DNA of 46,313 nucleotides, from positions 1-46,313 of the forward strand of contig JAKAKI010000059.1 of NCBI GenBank assembly GCA_021813505.1, read 5' to 3'. This DNA comes from a bacterium. GTDB taxonomy: Bacteria > Zixibacteria > MSB-5A5 > WJJR01. Shown here piece by piece: positions 16,493-24,694 of this stretch. Positions within the stretch are counted from its first letter, which is position 1. The number at the start of each line of letters is the position of its first letter. Made by a program: the position numbers and the translations under genes. The notes beneath the pieces were generated by a model that did not search any database, was not told where the DNA came from, and worked only from the letters and a program-made list of their open reading frames with translations.

Positions 16493-17914
16493 TCAATCGA
16501 AGCGAACGTACTCGAATTCAATTGGCTGATTGTTGATGCCCCGGACGGGCGGTGCAATCCAGTTGGCGAATTGGCCGGGCGCGATCACACGCCCCATCAG
16601 CGATTCGATGAAGGCGTGATCGGCATCGCTCGGCAGCCACTCGGCTTTCCGGCGGATCCACTCGCTTTCGCTCATGACCCCACCGCTGGGCGATACGTGT
16701 CGTCCCGCGAAACTCCCGATGCGGCGATTGAATCCCGCGTGTGGCAGGGTGAGCCGGAATGGGAGCTCCAGCTTGGCTGGGATACGGTTCCATCGGTCCA
16801 GCCCCGCCTGCACTTCCACGATGTAATCGTCACGCAAGCGGGCGTTGAGCGCTGTCAGCGCGGGCACACTCTTCTCGACGATCTGGGTCCCTTGGACCTC
16901 GTGGACGGGATACGCATCGGAGATGAGTTTGTGGTCGTCCGTTCGTTTGGTCTCTTCGAATCGCCCCTTGAGACCGGTGGTGTAGTAGTTCGCGGCGTTG
17001 GACGACACCTCGGAGCCATAAAGATCGAGCGTCACACTGTAATGGAAATTGACGAACTTCTGGATCGTTTCAAGGTCAATCACGCCGTGCGCGCGTACCT
17101 GGGCCGGGTCGCTGATGCCGTGCTCGCGCATCACTTCGCAGGTTCTCTGGATGGTGCGCGCGACGCCCGATTCACCGACGAACATGTGATGGGCTTCCTC
17201 GGTCAGCATGAAGCGGCAGGTGCGCGACAGGGGGTCGAATGCTGATTCGGCAAGTGAGGCCAATTGGAATTTGCCATCCCGGTCGGTAAAGAAGGCGAAC
17301 ATGAAGAATGCCAGCCAGTGCCTCGTCTGCTCATTGAATGCGGTGAGGATGCGCGGATTGTTGGGATCCCCGGAACGGCGCGCCAGCAGCGCCTCGGCCT
17401 CTTCACGTCCATCGCGGCCGAAATAACGGTGCAGCAAATACACCATCGCCCAGAGATGGCGGCCCTCTTCGACATTCACTTGAAAGAGATTTCGCATGTC
17501 GTACAACGAGGGCGCCGTGGCGCTCAAGAGCCGCTGTTGTTCCACGGATGCCGGTTCGGTATCGCCCTGAGTGACAATGATGCGCCGGAGCGTCGACCGG
17601 TACTCGCCGGGAACCTCCTGCCAGGTGGGCTCGCCCTTGTGATCACCGAACGAGACCGCGCGGTCTTCGTCGCGGGGCGCGAGAAAAATGCCCCAGCGAT
17701 AGTCCGGCATTCGGACATAGCCGAAATTGGCCCAGCCGTCTTTCTCCACGCTGATCGCGGTGCGCAGGTAGACTTGCAGTGCGGCGGTGTCCTGCGGACC
17801 CGTGTCGCCCCACCACTGGAGAAACTCTGGCTGCCAGCGTTCGAGGGCGCGCTGAAGTGTCTTGTCATTGCCGAGATCAACGTTATTGGGAATCGTCTGC
17901 GAGTAGTCGATCAT
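16493..17914 (-). CDS. boxB: Benzoyl-CoA 2,3-epoxidase oxygenase subunit BoxB
   Basis: A 473-residue protein of the length typical for BoxB. BoxB is a diiron enzyme that, with electrons from BoxA, adds one oxygen atom to benzoyl-CoA to give 2,3-epoxybenzoyl-CoA in the cytoplasm. The ligands known from the Azoarcus enzyme fall at the same residue numbers as far as I recall them: Glu120, Glu150 and His153 (VNVEEGRHLW), Asp211 (FFTDRDGKF), Glu240 and His243 (LTEEAHHMFVG). The C-terminus (INNQPIEFEYVRFD) is also family-like. It starts 21 bases after boxC on the same strand and shares an overlap zone with the next small gene, so the three form an operon. The flavin/iron-sulfur reductase BoxA is not in the window. 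Confidence 0.95.
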   Translation of the reverse strand: MIDYSQTIPNNVDLGNDKTLQRALERWQPEFLQWWGDTGPQDTAALQVYLRTAISVEKDGWANFGYVRMPDYRWGIFLAPRDEDRAVSFGDHKGEPTWQEVPGEYRSTLRRIIVTQGDTEPASVEQQRLLSATAPSLYDMRNLFQVNVEEGRHLWAMVYLLHRYFGRDGREEAEALLARRSGDPNNPRILTAFNEQTRHWLAFFMFAFFTDRDGKFQLASLAESAFDPLSRTCRFMLTEEAHHMFVGESGVARTIQRTCEVMREHGISDPAQVRAHGVIDLETIQKFVNFHYSVTLDLYGSEVSSNAANYYTTGLKGRFEETKRTDDHKLISDAYPVHEVQGTQIVEKSVPALTALNARLRDDYIVEVQAGLDRWNRIPAKLELPFRLTLPHAGFNRRIGSFAGRHVSPSGGVMSESEWIRRKAEWLPSDADHAFIESLMGRVIAPGQFANWIAPPVRGINNQPIEFEYVRFD

Positions 17915-17935
17915 GAGGACGTCGCTTTCCTGAGT

Positions 17936-19576
17936 TCAGACCCGCTGATTGTCAAACTTGGCGCGGGTGCCGGTACCATACACTGTTAGCGCTCCCGTCG
18001 GGCCAACGGCATTGGGCCGAATGAAGATCCAGTTCTGCCAGGCGGAGAGGCGCGCGAAGATGCGCGATTCCATCGTCTCATGGCCGCCGAACCGCAAATT
18101 CGCTTCGAGGCCCGTCAGCGCGTCGGGAGACAGCGATGTGCGGCCCTCGATGGCCTGCCGCAGTTCATCGGCCCAATCCAAATCGTCGGGAGCAAATGTC
18201 ACGAGGCCGAGATCTGATGCAACCCGTGCCGTAAGTGGAATCCCAATCTTGCTGCGCAAGAGCTGCAGGGATTCTGAGGATTGATAAAACCGCGCTTCCA
18301 GGCGGCTGAGGCGGTTCACCATGGGCATGGCGCCAAAGTTGGCTTCGGACAATGTCAATGTAGGACCGCCGTCACCCACCGGCACATCGAGCATGTATAC
18401 ACGATCGGACGCGAGTGCCAATTCGAGAAGTGATCCGGCGAAACAGGAACCTGGTTCGACGATCGTGTACATCGAACGTGACGAGACGTCAAGGCGGGCA
18501 AACGTGCGCCGCATCATGCCGAGCACTTCGCGCACGAACCAGTGGTCGCGATGTTTCAGAACCAGATTGTCGATGGCCACGACGGTATCGGGGTTGCCGC
18601 TCGTTTTCCAGAGCCACAGGCCCAGATCGAGTTCGTTGGTTCGCAAACTCAGGATCGCGTCATCCAGTTCACGGCTCATTTGCAGCGGCCACCAGTTGGC
18701 GCCGGCCGCGATGATCTGCTCAAGAGTTGATTCTGTCACCTGCGCCGGGGGGCGTATGGTAAAAGTGGCGACCCGGGCGGAGCGGTCGATGCGCACGTCG
18801 ACGTATTGGTAGTGGCAGCCGTCAGCGTCGATGATTCGTTGCAGGGGCGTCAGTGCGATGCCCGCGGCTTGGACCGACCGTCCATGCGCTGCCAACTCTG
18901 TGGCCCGTTTCCGGATCGATTCATTGAACTGCTGCGGTTTCACGATTTCGTCGACCAGTTTCCAATCCTTGGCGCGCTGGCCCTGTATGCCATCCGGAAC
19001 CGTGCAGAAGAAATCAGCATGATCCCGGCGGACTTTGCGTTTGTCAGTCAACCGGGTTAAACCGCCGGTGCCGGGCAAGACGCCAAGGAGGGGGACCTCA
19101 GGCAGGCTGACCGCGGAAGATCGGTCATCCACCAGGACGATCTCATCGCAGGCCAGCGCCAGTTCATAGCCGCCGCCCGCGGTGCTGCCGTTGCAGGCGG
19201 CGATGGATTTCAGGCCCGAGTGTTCACTGGAGTCCTCGATCCCATTGCGTGTCTCATTGGTAAACTTGCAGAAGTTCACTTTCCACGCATGGGTGGACAG
19301 GCCGAGCATGTAGATATTGGCGCCCGAACAAAACACCCGATTCTTGGCGGAAGCGAGGACCACACAGCCGACCTCGGGGTGCTCGAACCGGATGCGCTGC
19401 AAGGCATCCTGCAATTCAATATCAACACCGAGATCGTAGGAATTCAGTTTCAACTTGTATCCTGGCTGGATGCCGCCCTCCTCCTGAACGTCCATGGCCA
19501 GGGTGGCCACCGGGCCGTCATAGGAGACGCGCCAGTGTTTGTAGCGCGATGGATCGGTTTGGTAGTCGACAGTCAC
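17936..19576 (-). CDS. boxC: 2,3-Epoxybenzoyl-CoA dihydrolase BoxC
   Basis: A 546-residue member of the crotonase superfamily, with the double-length BoxC architecture. BoxC opens the ring of 2,3-epoxybenzoyl-CoA by adding two waters, releasing formate and 3,4-dehydroadipyl-CoA semialdehyde. Residues about 70-190 carry the oxyanion-hole region (VVLASAKNRVFCSGANIYML; AACNGSTAGGGYELALACDE; EVPLLGVLPGTGG). The C-terminal half has a second degenerate crotonase-like part (SCFAGSLLELALASDRVYML) and ends with AWQNWIFIRPNAVGPTGAL, characteristic of BoxC. It starts at GTG with no ribosome site; a promoter match placed so that transcription begins at the GTG suggests a leaderless message. First gene of boxC-boxB-HTH. 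Confidence 0.95.
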   Translation of the reverse strand: MTVDYQTDPSRYKHWRVSYDGPVATLAMDVQEEGGIQPGYKLKLNSYDLGVDIELQDALQRIRFEHPEVGCVVLASAKNRVFCSGANIYMLGLSTHAWKVNFCKFTNETRNGIEDSSEHSGLKSIAACNGSTAGGGYELALACDEIVLVDDRSSAVSLPEVPLLGVLPGTGGLTRLTDKRKVRRDHADFFCTVPDGIQGQRAKDWKLVDEIVKPQQFNESIRKRATELAAHGRSVQAAGIALTPLQRIIDADGCHYQYVDVRIDRSARVATFTIRPPAQVTESTLEQIIAAGANWWPLQMSRELDDAILSLRTNELDLGLWLWKTSGNPDTVVAIDNLVLKHRDHWFVREVLGMMRRTFARLDVSSRSMYTIVEPGSCFAGSLLELALASDRVYMLDVPVGDGGPTLTLSEANFGAMPMVNRLSRLEARFYQSSESLQLLRSKIGIPLTARVASDLGLVTFAPDDLDWADELRQAIEGRTSLSPDALTGLEANLRFGGHETMESRIFARLSAWQNWIFIRPNAVGPTGALTVYGTGTRAKFDNQRV

Positions 19577-19582
19577 GGCGAT

Positions 19583-19611
19583 AGAGTAGTTTTTTGGTCG
19601 CCTTTAGTCAA
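19583..19611 (-). promoter_or_regulatory. Possible leaderless promoter of boxC
   Basis: On the minus strand TTGACT (19611-19606, five of six) and TACTCT (19588-19583, with the most conserved first, second and last positions) are exactly 17 bases apart. Only ATCGCC separates the -10 box from the GTG start, so transcription would start at the start codon. This agrees with the lack of a Shine-Dalgarno sequence before boxC. Confidence 0.45.
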
Positions 19612-19671
19612 GTTCCGGTTTCATGTTTGCCGTTTCCGTTGCATTATACTCCCGGCGGGAGGAATTGCAAA

Positions 19672-21222
19672 ATGGAAGCAATCGTTCTGAAAAGCTTCGT
19701 GGGCGGCAAATGGGTGGCTGGGTCGGACCGGGGAACGGCACTGGGCAATCCTTCGGACGGCGCAACTGTCGCGTGGTCCAGCTCGAAGGGGGTCAATCTG
19801 GCCGCGGCGCTGGACTATTCGCGGCGTGTCGGTGGCCCCAATCTGCGGAAGATGACGTACGCGTCGCGTGCGGCGCTTCTGGGGCGGATTGCCGAAACGC
19901 TGGCCGCGCACCGTGAGCGGTGGAGTGAAATCTCACGGATCAACTCGGGGTGTACGAAGTCGGATGCCGCGCTCGACGTGGATGGGTCGATTGGGACGTT
20001 GAAATACTTTGCACGGCTTGGGGCCAGGCTGGGGGAGACATCGCTACTGGCCGACGATCAGCCGGCGCAACTCACCCGCGCACAGAATTTCCAGGGCTGC
20101 CACGTGGGGGTTCCGCTCCATGGTGTGGCGATTCTCATCAATGCGTTCAATTTCCCGGCATGGGGTCTTTGGGAGAAGGCCGCTATCAGTCTCATGGCGG
20201 GAGTGCCGGTATTCGCCAAGCCGGCGACGGCGACCGCCTGGCTGGCGCAGGAGATGGTCGAATCGCTGATCTCCGCAAACGTACTACCCGAAGGCAGCTT
20301 GTCCGTATTGTGCGGTTCTCCGGGAGACCTTCTTGAACATGTCTGTTTTGGCGACGTGGTGTCATTCACCGGGTCGGCGTCAACTGGTGCGATGGTACGC
20401 TGGCATGATCGGGTCCGTGCCCAGGGGATTCGCGTGAATGTCGAGGCGGACAGCTTGAATTCTGCGATCCTGGGACCGGACGGGGCACCGGGGACGCCGG
20501 CATTCCAGTTCTTTGTGCGCGAGGTCGTTCGGGAGATGACGATCAAAGCGGGTCAGAAGTGCACCGCGATTCGCCGAATTCTGGCGCCGGCCGATCGCGT
20601 GGGCGCCGTGACCGAAGCCATTGCGGCGGAATTGGCCAAAGTCGTGGTGGGCGATCCCGCCAATCCTGAGGTGACGATGGGCCCAGTCGTCAACGAATCT
20701 CAACGAGCGGGTGTGGAAGCGGGGATAACCACACTGTCAGGCGAGGCCGAGATCGTCTTCAATCCGAAGGCGCCCTCAGGTGGAGCGTTTGTCTCACCTA
20801 CGTTGCTGAAACTGCGTCCGGAATCTGAAGGCCGAGTGGTGAATGAAGTCGAAGTGTTCGGCCCGGTAAGCACCGTGATACCGTATCGAAACAGTGAAGA
20901 GGCATTCGAGATCGCGCGGCGCGGCGGCGGGTCGTTGGCGGCGTCGGTGTATAGCGCTGACCCGGACTATCTGGCCGGCGCGGCCGCGGCACTCGGTTCC
21001 AGCACGGGAAGAGTCTTGCTGGTTGATCCGACAATCGGGGATTTGCATCCGGGGCACGGCGTCGTGCTTCCGTCGCTCACACACGGCGGACCCGGACGGG
21101 CTGGTGGAGGCGAAGAGCTGGGTGGGCTCAACGGATTGTGGTTCTATCATCAAAAAGTCGCTTTACAGGGATCCGATACCACGCTCAAACAAGTGCTCAC
21201 TCGTGCCGGGAATCCGCGCTAG
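19672..21222 (+). CDS. boxD: 3,4-Dehydroadipyl-CoA semialdehyde dehydrogenase BoxD
   Basis: A 516-residue aldehyde dehydrogenase. The ATG at 19672 follows GGGAGGAATTGCAAA. BoxD oxidises 3,4-dehydroadipyl-CoA semialdehyde, the BoxC product, to the acid using NADP+. Visible features: the N-terminal SFVGGKWVAG; the CHVGVPLHGVAILINAFNFP substrate/cofactor region; the nucleotide-binding FTGSASTG; the general base in VEADSLNSAIL; and the catalytic cysteine in GQKCTAIRRILAP. These patterns are shared with the ring-cleavage aldehyde dehydrogenases of the BoxD/PaaZ group rather than with common acetaldehyde enzymes. It is divergent from boxC with a 95-base shared control region, which fits coordinate regulation. 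Confidence 0.93.
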   Translation: MEAIVLKSFVGGKWVAGSDRGTALGNPSDGATVAWSSSKGVNLAAALDYSRRVGGPNLRKMTYASRAALLGRIAETLAAHRERWSEISRINSGCTKSDAALDVDGSIGTLKYFARLGARLGETSLLADDQPAQLTRAQNFQGCHVGVPLHGVAILINAFNFPAWGLWEKAAISLMAGVPVFAKPATATAWLAQEMVESLISANVLPEGSLSVLCGSPGDLLEHVCFGDVVSFTGSASTGAMVRWHDRVRAQGIRVNVEADSLNSAILGPDGAPGTPAFQFFVREVVREMTIKAGQKCTAIRRILAPADRVGAVTEAIAAELAKVVVGDPANPEVTMGPVVNESQRAGVEAGITTLSGEAEIVFNPKAPSGGAFVSPTLLKLRPESEGRVVNEVEVFGPVSTVIPYRNSEEAFEIARRGGGSLAASVYSADPDYLAGAAAALGSSTGRVLLVDPTIGDLHPGHGVVLPSLTHGGPGRAGGGEELGGLNGLWFYHQKVALQGSDTTLKQVLTRAGNPR

Positions 21223-21240
21223 GGCGGGCCTCACCGCCCT
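21221..21240 (+). terminator. Hairpin at the boxD stop codon
   Basis: AGGGCGG (21221-21227) and CCGCCCT (21234-21240) form a perfect 7-bp stem with a GCCTCA loop, starting on the last two bases of the TAG stop. There is no T-run, so it may end or merely stabilise the transcript. Confidence 0.4.
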
Positions 21241-21311
21241 CGGGACCGTAGAACATCACCCATACAGTCAAATCCCCGGTGAATTCCTCGAAGCGATGCA
21301 CCCCCTCGCGG

Positions 21312-21680
21312 CTAACGGTGGTGCGGAACAACCTGCACACGGCGGACCGACCTCACAGGAATCGGACCGTGCAGAGCGACAAAGGCAACAGCAACCGCGT
21401 ACACGACCAGGTCCCAGCGATACTCGGCTTGCACCGTATGGAGGGCAAACGCAGCCAGCAGTGTAACGACCAATCCGATGGCGCCGGCACGCTGCGTGCG
21501 CGGGATGAGGAAGAGTGCGGCGGAAATCGCCTCGACTCCTGCCAGAACAAAGACGTGATGACTGTCGGGGGTGGAGCCGCTGGCCCAGTGGAGGACGGTG
21601 TTCAGGCTGAGAATCAGAAGCAACGCGCCCAAACTCCACCACAGCAAGGCGAATGCGCGAACGGTGGCGATGGATGGCAA
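21312..21680 (-). CDS. Small DoxX-like membrane protein
   Basis: A 122-residue protein with four hydrophobic segments (about 8-28, 43-60, 66-84 and 90-108). The sequence GVEAISAALFLIPRTQRAGA and the following ALHTVQAEYRWDLVVYAVAVAFV have the rhythm of DoxX-like four-helix membrane proteins. Members are linked in other bacteria to redox stress or respiratory functions, but nothing specific can be assigned here. It is transcribed towards boxD and is separated from the divergent glycosyltransferase gene by a 250-base region rich in hairpins. Start chosen at MPSIATV; the upstream ribosome site is weak. Confidence 0.72.
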   Translation of the reverse strand: MPSIATVRAFALLWWSLGALLLILSLNTVLHWASGSTPDSHHVFVLAGVEAISAALFLIPRTQRAGAIGLVVTLLAAFALHTVQAEYRWDLVVYAVAVAFVALHGPIPVRSVRRVQVVPHHR

Positions 21681-21734
21681 TTGGGCCTCCCAGATCTCCG
21701 GTTAGGATGTGACACATCGATCCATGATTTCGAC

Positions 21735-21803
21735 CGTGGCCCATGCGAGGGCCACGCAGATTGCTGAATCTTTTTACCCGAATTCGCCGATGCGGTTCGC
21801 ATC
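21735..21803. other. Run of three hairpins between divergent genes
   Basis: Three perfect inverted repeats follow each other: CGTGGCCC/GGGCCACG (21735-21756), AGATT/AATCT with a TTTT tail (21758-21774), and GATGCG/CGCATC (21789-21803). On the plus strand the second looks like a small intrinsic terminator. The block is upstream of the glycosyltransferase-deacetylase gene and could be a leader with an early stop site or a small RNA. Confidence 0.4.
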
Positions 21804-21933
21804 CATCTGAGCACCACAGGCGATACACGCCAGAAATGCCGCCAAGATATCGCTGGCCCACCTCTTCCCCGATCAATTGATTCGGTTCACGGCCCTGCCA
21901 CCCGGCAGGCGAGTTGTGCGGACGGCAAAGACG

Positions 21934-23736
21934 ATGAACATTCTGATGCTCCTCTCCCAGCACGCGCTCACCGGCGCCGAAGTTTATGCGGTGACAGTGG
22001 CTGAGGAGTTGATTCGGCGCGGGCACCGGGTGTGGATTGTTTCCGACACGCTGACGGCAGCGACCAGAGCCACCTTCGTTCAAGCGCCCGTTCGCCGCAA
22101 GAGTTTGTTCGCTCGTGCTCGTCTGATTTTGTGGCTGCGCCGATTCGTGAAGCAGAATCGGATTCAAGTCATTCACAGTCATTCGCGGGCCTCGGCATGG
22201 GTTGGCCAGTTGGCGGCCCGATTGTGCCGGATTCCCCACGTGGTGACCGTACATGGTAGGCAGCATCTTCACATTTCGCGCCGCTTCATTCCCGCCATGG
22301 GTGATGCGACCATTGCGGTGTGCGAAGTGCTCAAGACACATCTTGAGAGTGATCTGCAAGTCGATTCGAACCGCGTGGAATTGATCAGGAATCCGGTTCA
22401 TATCGAGGCGGGCCCCGTATCGACAGTTTCAAATCCTGCCCACCCCACGATTTCACTCATCGGACGGCTGGATGGGCCGAAGGGCGATGTCGCGTTCAAT
22501 CTATTGAAGCGGATCATACAGGACGCTTCTATCAAGGCCGAAATCAACGTAATCGGAGGCACAACCATACCCGATCGCTTCCAGCAATTCGCCGACCGCG
22601 TGCGTTTCATAGGCCAGGTGCCTGGAATTGCCGAGTGGGTGCTGAAATCCGATGTCGTCATCGGTGCCGGACGCGTCGCGGTCGAAGCAATTCTATTGGG
22701 CCGCCCGGTTGTTGCTGTGGGTGAAGGATGCGCGTTGGGGCTGTTAACTTACGGGAATCTGGCCGAAGCCCTGGCGACCAATTTTGGCGATGTCAGCGAG
22801 GGTCCACGCTTCGAGTGGAATCAGATCGTAGCGGATATCGAGGCGGGACTAACTGAGCGGCGCGTTGAAGAGCAGGTGGCGAATGAGGTTCGGCGGGAGT
22901 ATGACCGGGAGCGAATCGTCGGTCGTCTTGAGCAACTCTACCAGCACGTGCTGGTGATGAAGCGCCGGTATGAGATCCCGGTACTCTGTTATCATCGTGT
23001 GATTGCCGACAGTGACACGCGGCGCGGGCATGGCATCTGGGTGACCGCATCGCAGTTCGATGCGCACTTGTCGTATCTGAAACGCGCGGGATTCCACCCG
23101 ATCACGTTTGCCCAGCTCAACTCCGTCAACCGTCTGGATCAGAGGGAGCGATATATCATCCTGACCTTTGATGATGGGTATGCCGACAACTACGAAATCG
23201 CGTTGCCACTGCTGCGAAAACACGGCTTTATGGCGGTGATATTCCCAGTGCTCGGACACAAGGATAATGCCTGGGATACAGCTCGGGACTCCGGTCAGCC
23301 ACGGCTTCCGCTATTGAATAGAGAGCAGATTCAAGAAATGGCAGCTTTGGGAATCGAGTTCGGCTCGCACGCGATGACCCATCGTCCACTGCCATCGCTG
23401 ACGGCCGCCGAAATCGTGGACGAGATGGCACAATCAAGGGCAGAGCTGAAACGAATTATCGGACAAGAGGTGGACGTCATCGCCTATCCCTACGGTGAGT
23501 ACAACGATAAGGTGAAACAGGCAGCAGCCCAATCCGGATTCAAGTACGGCGTCACAACCGATCACGGGCCGATCGCAATCTCGGACGACTTTTTCGCCAT
23601 CCGGCGCATCATTGTCTTCCCCAACACAACGACCTACCGTCTGGCCAGAAAAGTGCGGGGTGATTACGCCTTCCGGCAGACCGCCAGAGAATCGGCGTTC
23701 TCTCGGCGCGCGACGCCGGAGCGGAACTCCAAATGA
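21934..23736 (+). CDS. Glycosyltransferase fused to polysaccharide deacetylase
   Basis: A 600-residue protein from ATG at 21934 (MNILMLLSQHALTGAEVYAV). Residues 1 to about 340 are a GT-B-fold, family 4-type glycosyltransferase: the N-terminal glycine-rich start, VIHSHSRASAWVGQLAARL, PHVVTVHGRQ, ISLIGRLDGPKG, and a donor-site region GAGRVAVEAILLGRPVVAVG, in which alanine replaces the first of the usual two glutamates (E..x..E motif). Residues about 348-580 are a NodB-type carbohydrate esterase: VLCYHRV, the metal/base motif TFDDGYADN (about 410-418), GSHAMTHRPLP with the two metal histidines, and AYPYGEYND. Each half is complete, so one chain may build and then deacetylate a surface glycan. 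No membrane segment or signal peptide is visible, which places it in the cytoplasm. The frame could begin at TTG 21877. Confidence 0.88.
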   Translation: MNILMLLSQHALTGAEVYAVTVAEELIRRGHRVWIVSDTLTAATRATFVQAPVRRKSLFARARLILWLRRFVKQNRIQVIHSHSRASAWVGQLAARLCRIPHVVTVHGRQHLHISRRFIPAMGDATIAVCEVLKTHLESDLQVDSNRVELIRNPVHIEAGPVSTVSNPAHPTISLIGRLDGPKGDVAFNLLKRIIQDASIKAEINVIGGTTIPDRFQQFADRVRFIGQVPGIAEWVLKSDVVIGAGRVAVEAILLGRPVVAVGEGCALGLLTYGNLAEALATNFGDVSEGPRFEWNQIVADIEAGLTERRVEEQVANEVRREYDRERIVGRLEQLYQHVLVMKRRYEIPVLCYHRVIADSDTRRGHGIWVTASQFDAHLSYLKRAGFHPITFAQLNSVNRLDQRERYIILTFDDGYADNYEIALPLLRKHGFMAVIFPVLGHKDNAWDTARDSGQPRLPLLNREQIQEMAALGIEFGSHAMTHRPLPSLTAAEIVDEMAQSRAELKRIIGQEVDVIAYPYGEYNDKVKQAAAQSGFKYGVTTDHGPIAISDDFFAIRRIIVFPNTTTYRLARKVRGDYAFRQTARESAFSRRATPERNSK

Positions 23737-23748
23737 GCAGGGCGCAAG

Positions 23749-23892
23749 TCCCACTTTCACGGTAGCGCTGCCGGTTGCGAAGGGTGTGGACTCCTTGAGG
23801 AAGTCGCGAGCCCACTTGATGCAGTTCTCATCCTCGGCGGAGGTTTCCCAGCGGTCGTGCACATTGAGAAACTTGAGCGCTATGGGCGACAA
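23749..23892 (-). pseudogene. Remnant of a FAD-linked oxidoreductase (BBE-type C-terminus)
   Basis: About 45 codons on the minus strand read ALKFLNVHDRWETSAEDENC followed by IKWARDFLKESTPFATG. This matches the berberine-bridge-like C-terminal part of FAD-binding oxidases, where NVHTRWE, a D/E-rich link, AW.R.F and PFATG are conserved and the next residues should be G.YVNF. Here a stop codon lies directly upstream (23893-23895), the YVNF part is replaced by unrelated sequence, and the FAD-binding domain is absent. The piece runs into the 3' end of the glycosyltransferase gene on the other strand. It is interpreted as a decayed fragment, not an active gene. Confidence 0.5.
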
Positions 23893-24296
23893 TCACCAAT
23901 CGGGAGACACCGCTGCCGGCGTCCATGACCATTGGCGATGACCCGGACACGGTCCGGACTCTTGCGTCTGGGTATTCCATCATTGCCGATGCCGGTGATG
24001 ATGGCGATGAGATTCCCCGCCGGTTCGCACTCATGCAGAATTTCCCCAACCCCTTCAATCCAACCACGACGATTGGCTTCTCCGTCCCGTTCGAGCAGCA
24101 CATCACCATCGCTATTCTGAATTTGCTTGGACAACGGGTCACGACGCTCGTGTACGGCGTGCGGTCTGGCGGGGTCTCCTGGGCCGAGTGGGATGGCCGT
24201 GATTTCAATGGAAAGAACGCCCCGTCGGGGCTCTACCTTTATCGATTTCGCGCCGGGGCGTTCTCGCTGACGAGGAAATTGGTGCTATCAGGGTAG
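23877..24296 (+). pseudogene. Orphan sorting-domain tail of a secreted protein
   Basis: The frame is open from 23877, after a TGA at 23874. The first Met is at 23925 and the last 85 residues form a complete C-terminal sorting domain: RFALMQNFPNPFNPTTTIGF, LNLLGQRVTTLVYG, WDGRDFNGKNAPSGLYLYRF and RKLVLSG. There is no signal peptide or functional domain. The upstream DDPDTVRTLASGYSI segment looks like the end of a larger protein. The tail begins exactly where the FAD-oxidase remnant ends on the other strand, so both are best read as leftovers from a rearrangement. An independent small protein from 23925 (123 residues) is the alternative. Confidence 0.6.
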
Positions 24297-24310
24297 ACGA
24301 CCGGGTGCCG

Positions 24311-24565
24311 TCACTCCTGTTCCTTGACGACCACGATCGTGCACTTGGTCACCAGCGCCGCCATGGCGCCGAGGGCCGCCAGCACCGGGAGGAGGAGTGC
24401 TCCTACGGTAGCAACCGTGACCGGGATTTCCAGCAGTTGATCACCCTTTTCATTCTTGATGATGATCCGCCGGACATTGGCCTCGTGGACCAGTTTCCGC
24501 ACCGTCTCCACGACTTGCTGGCCGGAGACTTTGATTTCTTCTTCGAAGACCTTCGGATCCGCCAT
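24311..24565 (-). CDS. DUF4342 family protein
   Basis: An 84-residue protein. The ATG at 24565 follows GGGAGGAGTAGAA. The sequence EEIKVSGQQVVETVRKLVHE, then ANVRRIIIKNEKGDQLLEIPVTV and a hydrophobic segment (about 50-75, VGALLLPVLAALGAMAALV) are characteristic of the DUF4342 family, which occurs in many bacteria as a small soluble-plus-membrane-segment protein of unknown role. It is transcribed alone, convergent with the sorting-tail remnant; the gap is only 14 bases. Confidence 0.85.
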   Translation of the reverse strand: MADPKVFEEEIKVSGQQVVETVRKLVHEANVRRIIIKNEKGDQLLEIPVTVATVGALLLPVLAALGAMAALVTKCTIVVVKEQE

Positions 24566-24694
24566 TTCTACTCCTCCCGAAATACACAACCTCGCATTCT
24601 GATCTACTGGTACGCAATTGGCACTTGGTTGTTCCGCCAGGCTCGCCCGGCGTGCCTGACTCGCAGGGCATGTGAGATTTGGCAGTCACTCTAT

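Noticed and set aside
21268-22401. A 377-codon minus-strand open frame
   Set aside because: It overlaps the DoxX-like gene in another frame and is antisense to the glycosyltransferase; no domain pattern is visible.
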